NCBI RefSeq assembly: GCF_003627995.1
Contig: NZ_CP032707.1
Location: forward strand, 545,501-609,500
DNA: 64,000 bases
From: Brevundimonas naejangsanensis
GTDB taxonomy: Bacteria > Pseudomonadota > Alphaproteobacteria > Caulobacterales > Caulobacteraceae
Direction of reading: 5' to 3'
Each line of letters begins with the position of its first letter. Within the stretch, counting starts at the first letter, position 1. The notes beneath the pieces were generated by a model. That model ran no database searches and had not been told where the DNA came from. It saw only the letters and a list, made by a program, of their open reading frames with translations. This document shows, piece by piece, positions 18,460 through 27,671 of the stretch. A program made the position numbers and the translations under genes.

Positions 18460-18643
18460 CCCTCCCCTTACGGGGGAGGGTGGTCGCGCAGCGACCGGGC
18501 GGGGGCGGCTTAGCTATTCGAGCGCGGCCTAGCCCGGCGCGACGGCCAGTCGCCCCGGTCAGGCGTGGAGGCCAGGATCGCCTAGCCGCCCCCACCCGGC
18601 TTCGCCCTGACGGGCTCAGCCACCCTCCCCGGGACGGGGAGGG
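18460..18643. repeat. Class C palindromic element
   Basis: Ends CCCTCCCCTTACGGGGGAGG and CCCTCCCCGGGACGGGGAGG. Inner arms carry CGACCGGGCGGGGGCGGCTTAGC and its approximate inverse CTAGCCGCCCCCACCCGG. It fills most of the 18370-18657 gap. Confidence 0.85.
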
Positions 18644-18657
18644 AGAAGCGTCGCGCC

Positions 18658-19695
18658 CTATTTGCCGAACAGGTCCGGCGGCGGCGGCGCAGTTGGGGCC
18701 TTCGGCGCCTCCAGGCCCAGGTGCTCATAGGCCCGGGCGCAGGCCATGCGGCCGCGCGGGGTGCGCTGGATGAAGCCCTGCTGCAGCAGATAGGGCTCGA
18801 TCACGTCCTCGACCGCGTCGCGCGCCTCGGCGATCGCCGCCGCCAGGGTGTCCATGCCGACCGGCCCGCCGCCGTAGTTCTCGATCAGGGCCTTGAGGAA
18901 GCGCCGGTCCAGGCTGTCCAGCCCCGCCTCATCCACCTCCAACCGCGCCAGGGCGCGCGCCGCCGCCAGTCGGTCAATGGTCTCGGCGCCCTCGGCCGTG
19001 GCGAAGTCCCGCACCCGCCGCAGCAGCCGCCCGGCGATGCGCGGCGTCCCGCGCGAGCGGCGCGCGATCTCCAGCGCCCCGTCCTCGCTGATGGGCGCGC
19101 CCATCTTGCGCGCCGCGCCGCGGATCACCGCCGTCAGCTCCTCGGGCGTGTAGAACTCCAGCCGCAGCGGAATGCCGAAGCGGTCGCGCAGCGGCGTGGC
19201 CAGCAGGCCCGCCCGCGTCGTCGCCCCGACCAGGGTGAAGGGCGCCAGGTCGATGCGCACGCTGCGCGCCGACGGCCCCTCGCCGATGATCAGGTCCAGC
19301 ACATGGTCCTCCATGGCCGGATAGAGGATCTCCTCCACCTGGGGGCTCAGGCGGTGGATCTCGTCGATGAACAGGACGTCGCGCGGCTCCAGGTTGGTCA
19401 GGATGGCCGCCAGGTCGCCCGCCTTGGCCAGGATGGGGCCGGAGGTGGCGCGGAAGCCCACGCCCAGCTCGCGCGCCACGATCTGCGCCAGGGTCGTCTT
19501 GCCCAGGCCCGGAGGCCCGAACAGCAGGACGTGGTCCAGCGCCTCGGAGCGCGCGCGGGCGGCGTCGATGAAGACCTTCAGATTGCCCTTGGCCGCCGAC
19601 TGGCCGACGAACTCGGACAGGGTCTGGGGCCGCAGGGCGCGGTCGTGCTGCTCGCCGGGGGCCGAGGCGGGCGAGATGATGCGGTCGTCGGTCAT
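18658..19695 (-). CDS. ruvB: Holliday junction branch migration ATPase RuvB
   Basis: A 345-residue AAA+ motor that with RuvA drives branch migration. It has the family signature [12 protein letters not shown], Walker A GPPGLGKT, Walker [11 protein letters not shown], sensor 1 LVGATTRAG and the C-terminal winged helix ending [24 protein letters not shown] Pro-rich tail follows. The ATG at 19695 is chosen; the frame upstream reads into a palindromic element and the extra residues are not RuvB-like. Confidence 0.98.
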   Translation of the reverse strand: MTDDRIISPASAPGEQHDRALRPQTLSEFVGQSAAKGNLKVFIDAARARSEALDHVLLFGPPGLGKTTLAQIVARELGVGFRATSGPILAKAGDLAAILTNLEPRDVLFIDEIHRLSPQVEEILYPAMEDHVLDLIIGEGPSARSVRIDLAPFTLVGATTRAGLLATPLRDRFGIPLRLEFYTPEELTAVIRGAARKMGAPISEDGALEIARRSRGTPRIAGRLLRRVRDFATAEGAETIDRLAAARALARLEVDEAGLDSLDRRFLKALIENYGGGPVGMDTLAAAIAEARDAVEDVIEPYLLQQGFIQRTPRGRMACARAYEHLGLEAPKAPTAPPPPDLFGK

Positions 19696-19700
19696 TTCGT

Positions 19701-19850
19701 CCTTCTCCCCTTGTGGGAGAAGGTGGCAGGCGTAGCCTGACGGATGAGGGGTTGCGCCCACATCCAAGATAATCTGCTGTGACTAACGGCTGAGAGACCC
19801 CTCATCCGACCTCGCTGCGCTCGGCCACCTTCTCCCACAAGGGGAGAAGG
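19701..19850. repeat. Class B palindromic element
   Basis: Outer arms CCTTCTCCCCTTGTGGGAGA and its exact inverse at the right end, with an inner inverted pair ACGGATGAGGGGTTG / ACCCCTCATCCG. It lies between ruvA and ruvB. A second copy is at 25741-25855. Confidence 0.88.
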
Positions 19851-19867
19851 GATGATCGCGTCGCCCC

Positions 19868-20491
19868 TCACCGTCCCAGCTCCTGCAGACCCGCGCGGAT
19901 CACCGCCGACAACTCGGCCTCCTCGCCCAGCTTGATCAGGGCGTGGTCGACGGCGCGGCGGGCGTTGATCTCGGCGATGCCCAGGCCCAGCAGGGCGGCG
20001 ACCGCCTCGCCCGTCACGCTGGGCGGCGGCGGGGCGACGGCGACCTCGGCGTGGACGCCCGGCGCGGTCGGGGCGAAGACGCCGTCGGTCAGGCTCTTGC
20101 CCTTCAGTTCGGTGACGATGCGCAGGGCCAGCTTCGGCCCGACCCCGTTGGCGCGGCCCACGGCGGCCTTGTCCTCGCGCGCGACGGCGGCGGCCAGCTC
20201 GGCGGGCGGCAGCACGTCCAGCACGCCCAGGGCCGCCTTGGGCCCCACGCCCTGAATGGTCTGCAGCAGGGTGAAGACCTTGCGCTCGTCGCGGGTCAGG
20301 AAGCCGTAGAGGCGCGGCCCCTGGTCCTGGCTCCACTGGCTATGGATGAACAGGGTGGTCTCGTCGCCCGGCGCCGGCAGGCGGCCCAGCGTCCGCGCCC
20401 CGCAGGTGGCGACATAGCCCACGCCGCCGCAGTCGATCAGGCACTCCGCCTCGCCGACCTCGGCCAGGGTTCCGCGCAGGCGGCCGATCAT
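19868..20491 (-). CDS. ruvA: Holliday junction DNA-binding protein RuvA
   Basis: A 207-residue protein with the N-terminal OB fold starting [11 protein letters not shown], the helix-hairpin-helix motifs ([17 protein letters not shown] and [18 protein letters not shown]), and domain III, which binds RuvB ([23 protein letters not shown]). The ATG at 20491 is chosen because the upstream frame runs into a repeat. Confidence 0.97.
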   Translation of the reverse strand: MIGRLRGTLAEVGEAECLIDCGGVGYVATCGARTLGRLPAPGDETTLFIHSQWSQDQGPRLYGFLTRDERKVFTLLQTIQGVGPKAALGVLDVLPPAELAAAVAREDKAAVGRANGVGPKLALRIVTELKGKSLTDGVFAPTAPGVHAEVAVAPPPPSVTGEAVAALLGLGIAEINARRAVDHALIKLGEEAELSAVIRAGLQELGR

Positions 20492-20498
20492 GCGTCTT

Positions 20499-20619
20499 TC
20501 CTCCCCACCTGTGGGGAGGGGGACCGCGTAGCGGTGGAGGGGCAAGGCTGGCGGAACCCGGCGGCCCCTCCGTCACGGCCGCGATGCGGCCGCGCCACCT
20601 CCCCATGAAATGGGGAGGA
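20499..20619. repeat. Class A palindromic element
   Basis: Left end TCCTCCCCACCTGTGGGGAG, right end CCTCCCCATGAAATGGGGAG, as at 14969-15093. It fills the ruvA-ruvC gap, starting 8 bases upstream of the ruvA start. Confidence 0.8.
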
Positions 20620-20636
20620 GAAAGACAGCGTCTCGA

Positions 20637-21149
20637 TCATGCCGCACCTCGCACGGGCATCGCCCGGAACCGCCGATGGTGCGCATGAGTGATCGCCACC
20701 GCCAAGGCGTCCGCCGCGTCCGCCTTCGCCTCGCCCGAAGTCGGCAGCAGCCGCTTCACCATGAAGGCGATCTGGCTCTTGTCGGCCTGGCCGGCCCCCA
20801 CCACCGCCTTCTTGATCAAGGTCGGGGCGTATTCGGCGACGCTGAGGCCCGCCCGCGCCGGGGCCAGCATGACCGCCGCCCGCGCATGGCCCAGCTTCAG
20901 CGTCGAGGCCGGATTGACGTTGACGAAGACCTCCTCGATCGCCGCCTCGTCGCAGTCATAGGCGGCGCAGACCTCGCCGACCTGCTCCAGCAGATGCAGC
21001 AGTCGTTCGGAGAAGGGCGCCTTCTCGCTGGGCGCGACGACGCCGTGCGCGATCCAGCGCAGGCGGCTGCCCTCGCTTTCGATGACGCCCCAGCCGGTGC
21101 GGCGCAGGCCGGGGTCCAGCCCCAGAATCCGAGTCGTTTCGTTCGCCAT
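20637..21149 (-). CDS. ruvC: Crossover junction endodeoxyribonuclease RuvC
   Basis: A 170-residue resolvase with an RNase H-like fold. The first catalytic Asp is at 12 in ILGLDPGLRRTGWGV; AAIEEVFVNVNPASTLKLGHARA follows with the second acidic site; the C-terminal SGEAKADAADALAVAITHAH holds the remaining acidic residues. Order ruvC-ruvA-ruvB is the usual one, here interrupted by two repeats. Confidence 0.97.
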   Translation of the reverse strand: MANETTRILGLDPGLRRTGWGVIESEGSRLRWIAHGVVAPSEKAPFSERLLHLLEQVGEVCAAYDCDEAAIEEVFVNVNPASTLKLGHARAAVMLAPARAGLSVAEYAPTLIKKAVVGAGQADKSQIAFMVKRLLPTSGEAKADAADALAVAITHAHHRRFRAMPVRGAA

Positions 21150-21219
21150 CCGTTCCTATTGCCCCAAAGAGGGTTAGCGAACAATGACCGGGCGTTTTGT
21201 CAGAAGGTCGCTCGTCCGC

Positions 21220-21942
21220 TCAGTCGTCTCTGGGCATGACCGAAAAGCCCGCCAGGCCTGCCTGTTCGGCCAGGACGCTGGACAGGGCGTCGACCTTCAG
21301 CGGCATCGGACCGCGCGCCTTGACGTACTGTTCGTGGATCAAGCCGTCGGGACTGACGACATGGCCGATGCGGGTGGGTTTGAGCCCGTTGTCGGCCAGC
21401 AGGGCGCGCAGAACCTTTTCGTCCGGCGCTGCGCCGCGCGTCCAGCGCAGGGTGACGTCCATTACGCCGACGTGAGGCAGTCGCGCATCCAGAAAGCGCA
21501 GGATGGCCAGCACCAGCAGGGTCGCCCCCGCCGCGATCAGCCCCAGCTTCCACAGGCCGACGCCGAACATCACCCCGATGGCCGAGGTGGTCCACAGCGA
21601 GGCCGCCGTGGTCAGGCCGTGCACCGAGAAGCGCTCGCGGAAGATCACCCCGGCGCACAGGAAGCCGATGCCCGTCAGGATGCCGTGCGCCATCCGCGTC
21701 GGGTCGATCACCAGCCGCTGCTCCGGCAGGGCAACGAAGCCCCAGCTGGCCTGATGCATGGCGGCCAGCATCAGGACGCAGGAGGTCATGCAGACCAGGA
21801 TGTGGGTGCGGAACCCGGCCGGATGGCCGTGGTAGGTGCGCTCGATCCCGATCAAGCCGCCCGCGACCATGGCCGCCGCCACGGGCGCCAGCAGGTTCAG
21901 ATCCTCGACGCCCCAGTGCGTCAGCCCCCAGTCGATCGCCAT
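21220..21942 (-). CDS. MgtC/SapB-family membrane protein
   Basis: A 240-residue protein. The hydrophobic MgtC domain has about five membrane helices, with the family stretches AAAMVAGGLIGIERTYHGHPAGFRTH, GFLCAGVIF and LTTAASLWTTSAIGVMFGVG, and a soluble C-terminal domain resembling ACT-type domains (from about 150). In pathogens MgtC inhibits ATP synthase and helps growth in low magnesium; the role of environmental homologues is less clear. A GGAG site precedes the ATG at 21942. Confidence 0.9.
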   Translation of the reverse strand: MAIDWGLTHWGVEDLNLLAPVAAAMVAGGLIGIERTYHGHPAGFRTHILVCMTSCVLMLAAMHQASWGFVALPEQRLVIDPTRMAHGILTGIGFLCAGVIFRERFSVHGLTTAASLWTTSAIGVMFGVGLWKLGLIAAGATLLVLAILRFLDARLPHVGVMDVTLRWTRGAAPDEKVLRALLADNGLKPTRIGHVVSPDGLIHEQYVKARGPMPLKVDALSSVLAEQAGLAGFSVMPRDD

Positions 21943-22130
21943 CGTCGCTCCATCCCGTCATCACGACCGGCCAAGGTGAACCGCGCCGGGCCGACGGGCA
22001 AGGCGGGTCCGACGCAGGGACGCGGACCTGACCCGCGCCTCAACTCTCCGGGATCGATCGTCCCGTCGCTTGCCGGTGCGTGGCATCAGGCGCATTCTCG
22101 GCGAGCTCAGATAGCTGAAGGAGGCCCGCC

Positions 22131-22793
22131 ATGCGCGCCGCCCTGTTCATAGCTTCCCTCGCCTGCCTGTCCCCCGCCCTGCCGACGCCGTCCATCGCCC
22201 AGGAAACGCAGAACCAGTTCATGGATCGCTGCACCATGGCCCTGGCCAGAACCGTCGGTCTGCAAAGCTACGCCGAAGGCGCCTGCGCCGAGCAGTGGCC
22301 GAAGATCACCCGCGCCAACCAGATGGTCGATGCGATCCTGTCGTTGTTCGTCGCCGGCACGCCGTCCGCGCTCGACCCGGCGGACGTTCAGGCGCGCGCC
22401 TCCATGATCCGCTGGCGTTCCCCGACCGAAGGCAGGCTGGCCGACCTCAATGTCGAGGTCACGCGCAGCCCCACAGTGCGGACGATCTTCAACTGGTCGG
22501 CCTCGGGCGAGCCGGTCCCCTTCGACCCGGTCGAGGCCCTGCGGGTGCGCGGCGCCCAGGTCGATCCCATCGGCTGCTCCGCCTATGGCGCGGGCGAGAC
22601 GAACAGCGTCTGGCGCGTCGAGGCGCCGGGGCACGTCCCCTTCGCCCTGAGCGTCTATCGGCGCGAGGCGCCGACAGCTTCCGCCTTGTCGCACATCACG
22701 GTCAGCGCCGACGCCGAGCGGAACATCCCGACGCTCGGCGACCTCAGGGCCGCGGAGCCGGATCGGGACTGGATGGAAGCCTGTCCCCAGTAA
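22131..22793 (+). CDS. Hypothetical secreted protein
   Basis: A 220-residue protein with a signal peptide at 1-23 (ending PSIAQ) and an exact AAGGAGG ribosome site. Four cysteines (CTMALA, GACAEQW, GCSAYG, EACPQ) could form two disulfides in the periplasm. No known domain is recognised. It is alone on the plus strand between mgtC-like and yebC genes. Confidence 0.7.
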   Translation: MRAALFIASLACLSPALPTPSIAQETQNQFMDRCTMALARTVGLQSYAEGACAEQWPKITRANQMVDAILSLFVAGTPSALDPADVQARASMIRWRSPTEGRLADLNVEVTRSPTVRTIFNWSASGEPVPFDPVEALRVRGAQVDPIGCSAYGAGETNSVWRVEAPGHVPFALSVYRREAPTASALSHITVSADAERNIPTLGDLRAAEPDRDWMEACPQ

Positions 22794-22809
22794 GGCGCGA
22801 CCGGCGGGA

Positions 22810-23583
22810 TCAGCCCGCGTATTTGGCCGCGTCTTCGTCCGAGATGTTCTCGTTCGAATAGACCTGCTGCACGTCGTCCTCGGCGTCCAGGGCGTCCAGC
22901 AGCTTGAACAGGGTGCCGACGGAATCGCCTTCCAGGTCGATTTCCGACTGCGGCTTCCAGACGATGGCGGTCGACTTGGGATCGCCCAGCACCTTGGACA
23001 TGGCCTCGGCCACCTCGTTCAGGTCCTCGAAGGCGGTCCAGATGGTGTGGCCCGGCGCGTCCTCATAGATGTCCGGCTTGACCAGATCGCTCTCGACGTC
23101 CTGGGCGCCGGCCTCGATGGCGGCCTCCATGACGGCGTCTTCGGTGCCCGCTTCGGCCGGGTAGTCGATCTTGCCCACCCGGTCCCACATGAAGGTGACC
23201 GAGCCCGATTCGCCCAGGGCGCCCCCGTTCTTGGCGAAGGCCGAGCGCACGCCCGAGGCGGCGCGGTTGCGGTTGTCGGTCAGGACCTCGACGATGATCT
23301 GGACGCCGCCGGGGCCGCGGCCCTCATAGCGGATTTCCTCCATCGCATCGACTTCGCCGCCCGAGGCCTTCTTGATGGCGCGCTCGATGTTTTCCTTCGG
23401 CATCGATTCGGCCTTGGCGTTGTTCACCGCCAGACGAAGCCGGGGGTTCATCGCCGGGTCGGGCATGCCCGACTTGGCCGCCACGGTGATTTCCCGTGAC
23501 AAACGCGAGAAGAGCTTGGAGCGGACCGCGTCAGCGCGGCCCTTGCGGTGCATGATGTTCTTGAATTTCGAATGGCCGGCCAT
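22810..23583 (-). CDS. YebC/PmpR (TACO1) family protein
   Basis: A 257-residue protein beginning [18 protein letters not shown], the family hallmark. The three-domain fold is covered ([52 protein letters not shown]). Members act as DNA-binding regulators in some bacteria (PmpR) and as ribosome-associated factors relieving stalling at proline runs in others; which applies here is not visible. The upstream gene-free stretch to 23709 carries no other feature I can support. Confidence 0.95.
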   Translation of the reverse strand: MAGHSKFKNIMHRKGRADAVRSKLFSRLSREITVAAKSGMPDPAMNPRLRLAVNNAKAESMPKENIERAIKKASGGEVDAMEEIRYEGRGPGGVQIIVEVLTDNRNRAASGVRSAFAKNGGALGESGSVTFMWDRVGKIDYPAEAGTEDAVMEAAIEAGAQDVESDLVKPDIYEDAPGHTIWTAFEDLNEVAEAMSKVLGDPKSTAIVWKPQSEIDLEGDSVGTLFKLLDALDAEDDVQQVYSNENISDEDAAKYAG

Positions 23584-23709
23584 GGTCTCACCCGATGGAA
23601 ATTTTGTAAGTTGGGGCGGGTCCTTTACTGGACGGGCTCCCATCTGTCACCAGAGGGGAACCCCCGGACCGCGCCGGGGATTATGCGCGGGCATGTTTGG
23701 GAGACGCCG

Positions 23710-23919
23710 ATGGCCGCCGCCGACGACACCTATCTGGACGACGCCTATGACGAGGGCATCGACCATGCGCACGCCGGCGAGATCGTGCACTGGTACGCCA
23801 AGCGGCCGGTGACGGTGTCGACCGCCGCCGCGACCGGCTCCCTCGTCGGCGCCTTCGCCCTGGGCGTGCTGACCACGGTCGGCGCCCTGGCGGTGCTGCG
23901 CCTCTGCGAACGCGACTAG
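23710..23919 (+). CDS. Small single-pass membrane protein
   Basis: A 69-residue protein with an acidic, His-containing N-terminus (DDTYLDDAYDEGIDHAH) and one hydrophobic helix at about 38-63 (GSLVGAFALGVLTTVGALAVL). The ATG at 23710 has a GGGAGA site seven bases upstream, which favours it over longer in-frame starts. It overlaps no neighbour and converges on the ribokinase gene. Function unknown. Confidence 0.65.
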   Translation: MAAADDTYLDDAYDEGIDHAHAGEIVHWYAKRPVTVSTAAATGSLVGAFALGVLTTVGALAVLRLCERD

Positions 23920-23923
23920 GCGC

Positions 23924-24769
23924 TCAGGCCTTCATCAAGCCCTCGACCTCGGCGCGGTCGCCCAGCGACGGCTGCGCCCCCGGCCGCGTCGCCGCCAGCG
24001 CCCCGGCGGCGCAGGCGAAGTGCAGGGCCGCGTCCGGCTCCATGCCTTCCAGCAGGGCCACGGCGATCGCGCCGACAAAGGCGTCCCCCGCCCCCACGGC
24101 GTCCACCGCCGTGACGCGCGGCGGCGTGGCCCAGGCCGTCTCCACCCCGTGCCGGTACATGACGGCGCCGCGCGCCCCCTTGGTCACCACCACCATGCCG
24201 CCGCCGGCGTGCAGGGCCTCGCCGTAGAAGGCGGCCTCGGTCTCATTGACCACGATCAAGTCGGCGCGGCGCAGCAGGGCCTCCGACACCGGGGCGGCGG
24301 GCGCCAGGTTGACGCAGACGAAGTCCGTGGCCCGCCCCACCGCCGCCTCCACCGTGGGGATCGGCAGCTCCAGCTGGGCGATCAGCGGCGTCTCGATGCG
24401 CGCCGGCAACTGTTCCGGCGTGACCAGATGGTTGGCCCCGGCGGCCACGGTGATCTGGTTCTCGCCGCTCGGATCGACGGTAATCAGGGCCACGCCCGTC
24501 GGCGCCGCCGGGTCCGTCTCCACTCCCGACAGGTCGACGCCGTCCGCGCGCAGCAGGGCCGTGGCCGCGCCCGCCATCTCGTCGTCGCCGACCCGGCCGA
24601 TCAGGGCGACCTCGGCCCCCAGCCTGCGCGCCGCCAGGGCCTGGTTGGCGCCCTTGCCGCCCGGATGGCGGGCCAGGCTCGCCCCCGTCACCGTCTCGCC
24701 GGGCGCGGGCAGGGACGGCGCCGAGGCCACCAGGTCCAGATTGATCGAGCCGACGACAGTGATCCTCAT
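23924..24769 (-). CDS. rbsK: Ribokinase (PfkB family)
   Basis: A 281-residue sugar kinase with both PfkB signatures: GGKGANQALAARRLGAEV near the N-terminus and DAVGAGDAFVGA near the C-terminus (catalytic Asp in GAGD), plus NINLDL-like GSINLDLVA at the start. Its ATG overlaps the stop of the nucleoside hydrolase gene by four bases (ATGA), so ribose freed from nucleosides would be phosphorylated to ribose 5-phosphate. The coupling supports ribokinase over other PfkB kinases. Confidence 0.9.
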   Translation of the reverse strand: MRITVVGSINLDLVASAPSLPAPGETVTGASLARHPGGKGANQALAARRLGAEVALIGRVGDDEMAGAATALLRADGVDLSGVETDPAAPTGVALITVDPSGENQITVAAGANHLVTPEQLPARIETPLIAQLELPIPTVEAAVGRATDFVCVNLAPAAPVSEALLRRADLIVVNETEAAFYGEALHAGGGMVVVTKGARGAVMYRHGVETAWATPPRVTAVDAVGAGDAFVGAIAVALLEGMEPDAALHFACAAGALAATRPGAQPSLGDRAEVEGLMKA

Positions 24770-25701
24770 GCGGATTCTCCCAGCCTCTCTGTGATCAGGG
24801 CGAAGACCCCGGCCGCGTCGGCCTTGGTCGCCCAGAAGTGGTTGGCCCCGGCCGCCTCGACGCGGAACTCCACCGCCGTGTGGCCGCGGGTCAGGTCGCT
24901 CTGCGTCTCCACCGCGATGCGGCAGGGCTTGAGCGCGAACAGCTCAGGCCGCAGCAGCCAGGCCACGGTGCAGGGGTCGTGCAGCGGCCCGGCGTCCCAG
25001 CCGACGATCTGCCGCTCCACCCGCTGCGAGAAGCGCAGCATGGCCGCCGCCGCGCGGGCCGAGGCCGTGGGCAGGGCCTCGATCGCCGCGATCCGCTCTT
25101 CCGTCGCCCGCACCTGGTGCGTCACGTCCAGCCCCATGACGATCATGCGGCAGCCCGAGGCGAAGACCTCGGCCGCCGCGTCCGGGTCGGCCCAGATGTT
25201 GAACTCGGCCGAGGCGGTGATGTTGCCGCCCTCGGAGCGCGCCCCGCCCATGACCACGACCGGCCCCAGATGGGCCGCCAGCCCCGGCTCGGCCCGCATG
25301 GCCAGGGCCAGATTGGTCATCGGCCCCATGACGGCCAGGGCCACGGCGCCCGCGGGCCGTTCCATCACCAGCCGCACGATGGCCTCGGCCGCCGTGCCCT
25401 CGGCCACAGGCGCGTCGGGCTCGAAGGGTTCGAGGTCGCCCAGGCCCTCGGCCCCGTGGAACTCGCCCGCCCCGGCCGGGTCGCGGCGCAGGGGGCGCTC
25501 GGCGCCCATGAAGACCGGCACGTCCTCGCGCCCGGCGATCTGGCGCAGGATGCGGGCGTTGCGCGCGGTCTTCTCGGCGCTGACGTTGCCCCCGACCGTG
25601 GTCACGGCCAGCAGGTCCAGGGCGGGCGCGGCGAAGGCGGTCAGCAGCCCCGTGGCGTCGTCCACGCCGGGGTCGCAATCGATGATGAGAGACTGTTTCA
25701 C
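24766..25701 (-). CDS. Inosine-uridine preferring nucleoside hydrolase
   Basis: A 311-residue calcium-dependent hydrolase that splits nucleosides into base and ribose. The metal-binding IIDCDPGVDDA motif is at residues 6-16 and the later conserved VVMGGA, NIWADPDAA and HDPCTVAWLL stretches are present. The GTG at 25701 is chosen because it places the DCDPGVDDA motif as in the family; an ATG at 25740 directly next to a palindromic element is possible. Paired with ribokinase for nucleoside salvage. Confidence 0.92.
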   Translation of the reverse strand: MKQSLIIDCDPGVDDATGLLTAFAAPALDLLAVTTVGGNVSAEKTARNARILRQIAGREDVPVFMGAERPLRRDPAGAGEFHGAEGLGDLEPFEPDAPVAEGTAAEAIVRLVMERPAGAVALAVMGPMTNLALAMRAEPGLAAHLGPVVVMGGARSEGGNITASAEFNIWADPDAAAEVFASGCRMIVMGLDVTHQVRATEERIAAIEALPTASARAAAAMLRFSQRVERQIVGWDAGPLHDPCTVAWLLRPELFALKPCRIAVETQSDLTRGHTAVEFRVEAAGANHFWATKADAAGVFALITERLGESA

Positions 25702-25740
25702 CGATCTGGTGTGCCGCCTGCGCCGCCCTGAATCAATCAT

Positions 25741-25855
25741 CCTTCTCCCCTTGCGGGAGAAGGTGGCTCGCGAAGCGAGACGGATGAGGGGTTGCACCGT
25801 CGCGAGACCCCTCATCCGGCCCTGACGGGCCACCTTCTCCCGCAAGGGGAGAAGG
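25741..25855. repeat. Class B palindromic element
   Basis: Outer arms CCTTCTCCCCTTGCGGGAGA and its inverse, inner pair ACGGATGAGGGGTTG / ACCCCTCATCCGG, as at 19701-19850 but with a shorter centre. It sits between divergent nucleoside hydrolase and DsbA-like genes. Confidence 0.88.
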
Positions 25856-25931
25856 GACATCCGCGCCTTGCCTCTCCGCTCGGCGCGCCCATATCCTCCG
25901 TCACACCCGCTGTTTCAGAAAGCCGCCTCCC

Positions 25932-26597
25932 ATGACCGCCTCGGCCAAGCCCCTGAAGATCGACTTCGTCTCCGACGTCATGTGCCCCTGGTGCGCCGTG
26001 GGCCTGGGCGGGCTGGAGCAGGCCCTGGAGCGGCTGAAGGGCGAAGGCGTCGCCGCCAACATCGCCTTCCAGCCGTTCGAGCTGAACCCCGACATGGCGG
26101 CCGAGGGCGAGAACATGGGCGAGCACCTGGCCCGCAAATACGGCTCCACCCCCGAACAGTCGGCCGCCAACCGCGCCGCCATCGCCGCCCGCGGCGCCGA
26201 GGCCGGGATCGCGATCAACTTCCGCGACGACAGCCGCATCTGGAACACCTTCGACGCCCACCGCCTGCTCCACTGGGCCGGCGAGACCGCGCCGGACAAG
26301 CAGGCGGCGCTGAAACACGCCCTGTTCGGCGCCCACTTCACCGACGGCCGCAACGTCTCGGACGCCGGCGTCCTGACCGAGGCCGCCGAGGCCGCCGGGC
26401 TGGACCGCGCCGAGGCCGCCGAGGTGCTGGCCTCGGGCCGATACGTGCAGGAGGTCCGCGCCGCCCAGGCCCTGTGGCGCGCGCGGGGCATCACCTCCGT
26501 CCCCGCCGTGGTGGTCGAGGACCAGTATCTGATCTCGGGCGGCCAGCCCGCCGCCGTGTTCGAGGACGCCCTGCGCCAGATCGCGGCCAAGGCCTGA
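25932..26597 (+). CDS. DsbA-family oxidoreductase (FrnE-like)
   Basis: A 221-residue cytosolic thioredoxin-fold protein (no signal peptide). The CPWC active site is at 18-21 in FVSDVMCPWCAVGL; the helical insertion region and the cis-proline segment GITSVPAVVVEDQYLISGGQ follow. This pattern fits the FrnE / polyketide-synthesis-associated DsbA branch. Substrate unknown. Confidence 0.92.
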   Translation: MTASAKPLKIDFVSDVMCPWCAVGLGGLEQALERLKGEGVAANIAFQPFELNPDMAAEGENMGEHLARKYGSTPEQSAANRAAIAARGAEAGIAINFRDDSRIWNTFDAHRLLHWAGETAPDKQAALKHALFGAHFTDGRNVSDAGVLTEAAEAAGLDRAEAAEVLASGRYVQEVRAAQALWRARGITSVPAVVVEDQYLISGGQPAAVFEDALRQIAAKA

Positions 26598-26611
26598 CCA
26601 TACCCCTCAAG

Positions 26612-26760
26612 CCCTCCCCCTCGAGGGGGGAGGGTTGGGTGGGGGTGCGCGCTGGCGGGCGCCCGGTCTAGGCGCATGAGACGGCGTCTCCGGCGCTCAA
26701 TCCGGCCCCGGCGGCGGCTCCACCCCCATCCCCTGCCCTTCCCCCCTCGAGGGGGAAGGG
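26612..26760. repeat. Class D palindromic element
   Basis: Left arm CCCTCCCCCTCGAGGGGGGA with GGGTTGGGTGGGGGTG, right arm CACCCCCATCCCC to CCCCTCGAGGGGGAAGGG. Its right arm is translated as the C-terminal tail of the next gene. Confidence 0.82.
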
Positions 26761-27593
26761 AGAGCGGAAAAAACAGAGTCCAATTCGTCTGAATCGTCTG
26801 AAATCGCCCCCTCGGCCGCCGTCCCGTCCGGGTCGATGCGGGCCTGGAGGGCCTTGATGCGGGCCTCGATGGCGCGGCGTCCGGCCAGGTCGTCGGCGTC
26901 CAGGGCCACAGCCTCGCGGGCCAAAGCGGCGATCTCATTCAAGTCCGCCTCCAGCGCCTCGAAGGGATCGGGCGCGGCGGGGGCCTCGGCGGGGGGCGCC
27001 GGGGCCGGGTCGAGCGCTTGCGCCTCGCTCAGCGCCCGCCAGGTGCGCAGCCACGACGCCGCCTCGGCCGCCCGGCCGCGCCGCACCGCCCGGTTCAGCC
27101 GCATCAGGGCCTGAGCCGCCATCGCGGCCAGATCGGGGGCGTCCGCCGCCGCATCCTCGACCGGATCATCGTCGTCGGGCCAGGGATCCGGCCAAGAGCT
27201 TGAGTCCTCCGCATCGCAGCGGCGCCAGCCCTCGCGCGCGGCGCGGGACCGCAGCGTCCCCAGCTTCAGCCCATAGCGGTCGCAGACGGCCTCGGCCGTA
27301 TCCCCGGCCAGATAGTCGCGCCGCGCCGCCGCCCAGGTCGCCTCGGAGCGGACGCGATAGCCGTCCCGCGGCGCCGGGTCTTCGCAGTCATGGCCGCGCG
27401 GGGCGTCAGCCGTCTCGGCCCGCTCGGCGGTCGAGGGCCGCACATGGTCGGGGATGTAGGTGGTGTCGCCGTACTCGTCCTGCTCCCACCGGCCGGAAGC
27501 GATGATGCGCGGCGCCTCCTCATGCCAGTCTTTCTCGGGCCAATCCTTCTCGGACCAGTCCTTCTCCCGCCCGCCCGAAGCCTGATCGTCCAT
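26697..27593 (-). CDS. Hypothetical protein with terminase-small-subunit-like HTH
   Basis: A 298-residue acidic protein. Residues about 80-125 (EATWAAARRDYLAGDTAEAV then CDRYGLKLGTLRSRAAREGW) form a helix-turn-helix of the kind found in phage terminase small subunits and related DNA-binding proteins. The N-terminus has a repeated EKDW motif (three times within 25 residues) and the rest is Asp/Ala-rich with predicted helices. The last about 20 residues (ALPSPSRGEGQGMGVEPPPG) are encoded by the arm of a class D palindromic element. No other phage gene is visible nearby, so a prophage remnant is not shown. Similar solitary proteins are common in Caulobacterales (recollection, not checked). Confidence 0.75.
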   Translation of the reverse strand: MDDQASGGREKDWSEKDWPEKDWHEEAPRIIASGRWEQDEYGDTTYIPDHVRPSTAERAETADAPRGHDCEDPAPRDGYRVRSEATWAAARRDYLAGDTAEAVCDRYGLKLGTLRSRAAREGWRRCDAEDSSSWPDPWPDDDDPVEDAAADAPDLAAMAAQALMRLNRAVRRGRAAEAASWLRTWRALSEAQALDPAPAPPAEAPAAPDPFEALEADLNEIAALAREAVALDADDLAGRRAIEARIKALQARIDPDGTAAEGAISDDSDELDSVFSALPSPSRGEGQGMGVEPPPGPD

Positions 27594-27671
27594 CGCGCCG
27601 CCTCCTGCCTGAAAGGCGGAGGATGGAGGACGGGTGCGTCAGGATCGGACGGGTCATTTCCTATGACCAAT

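Noticed and set aside
19696..19767. N-terminal extension of RuvB through the class B repeat
   Set aside because: Unlike tilS, a good ATG with the family N-terminus exists at 19695 and the extension would not belong to the RuvB fold.
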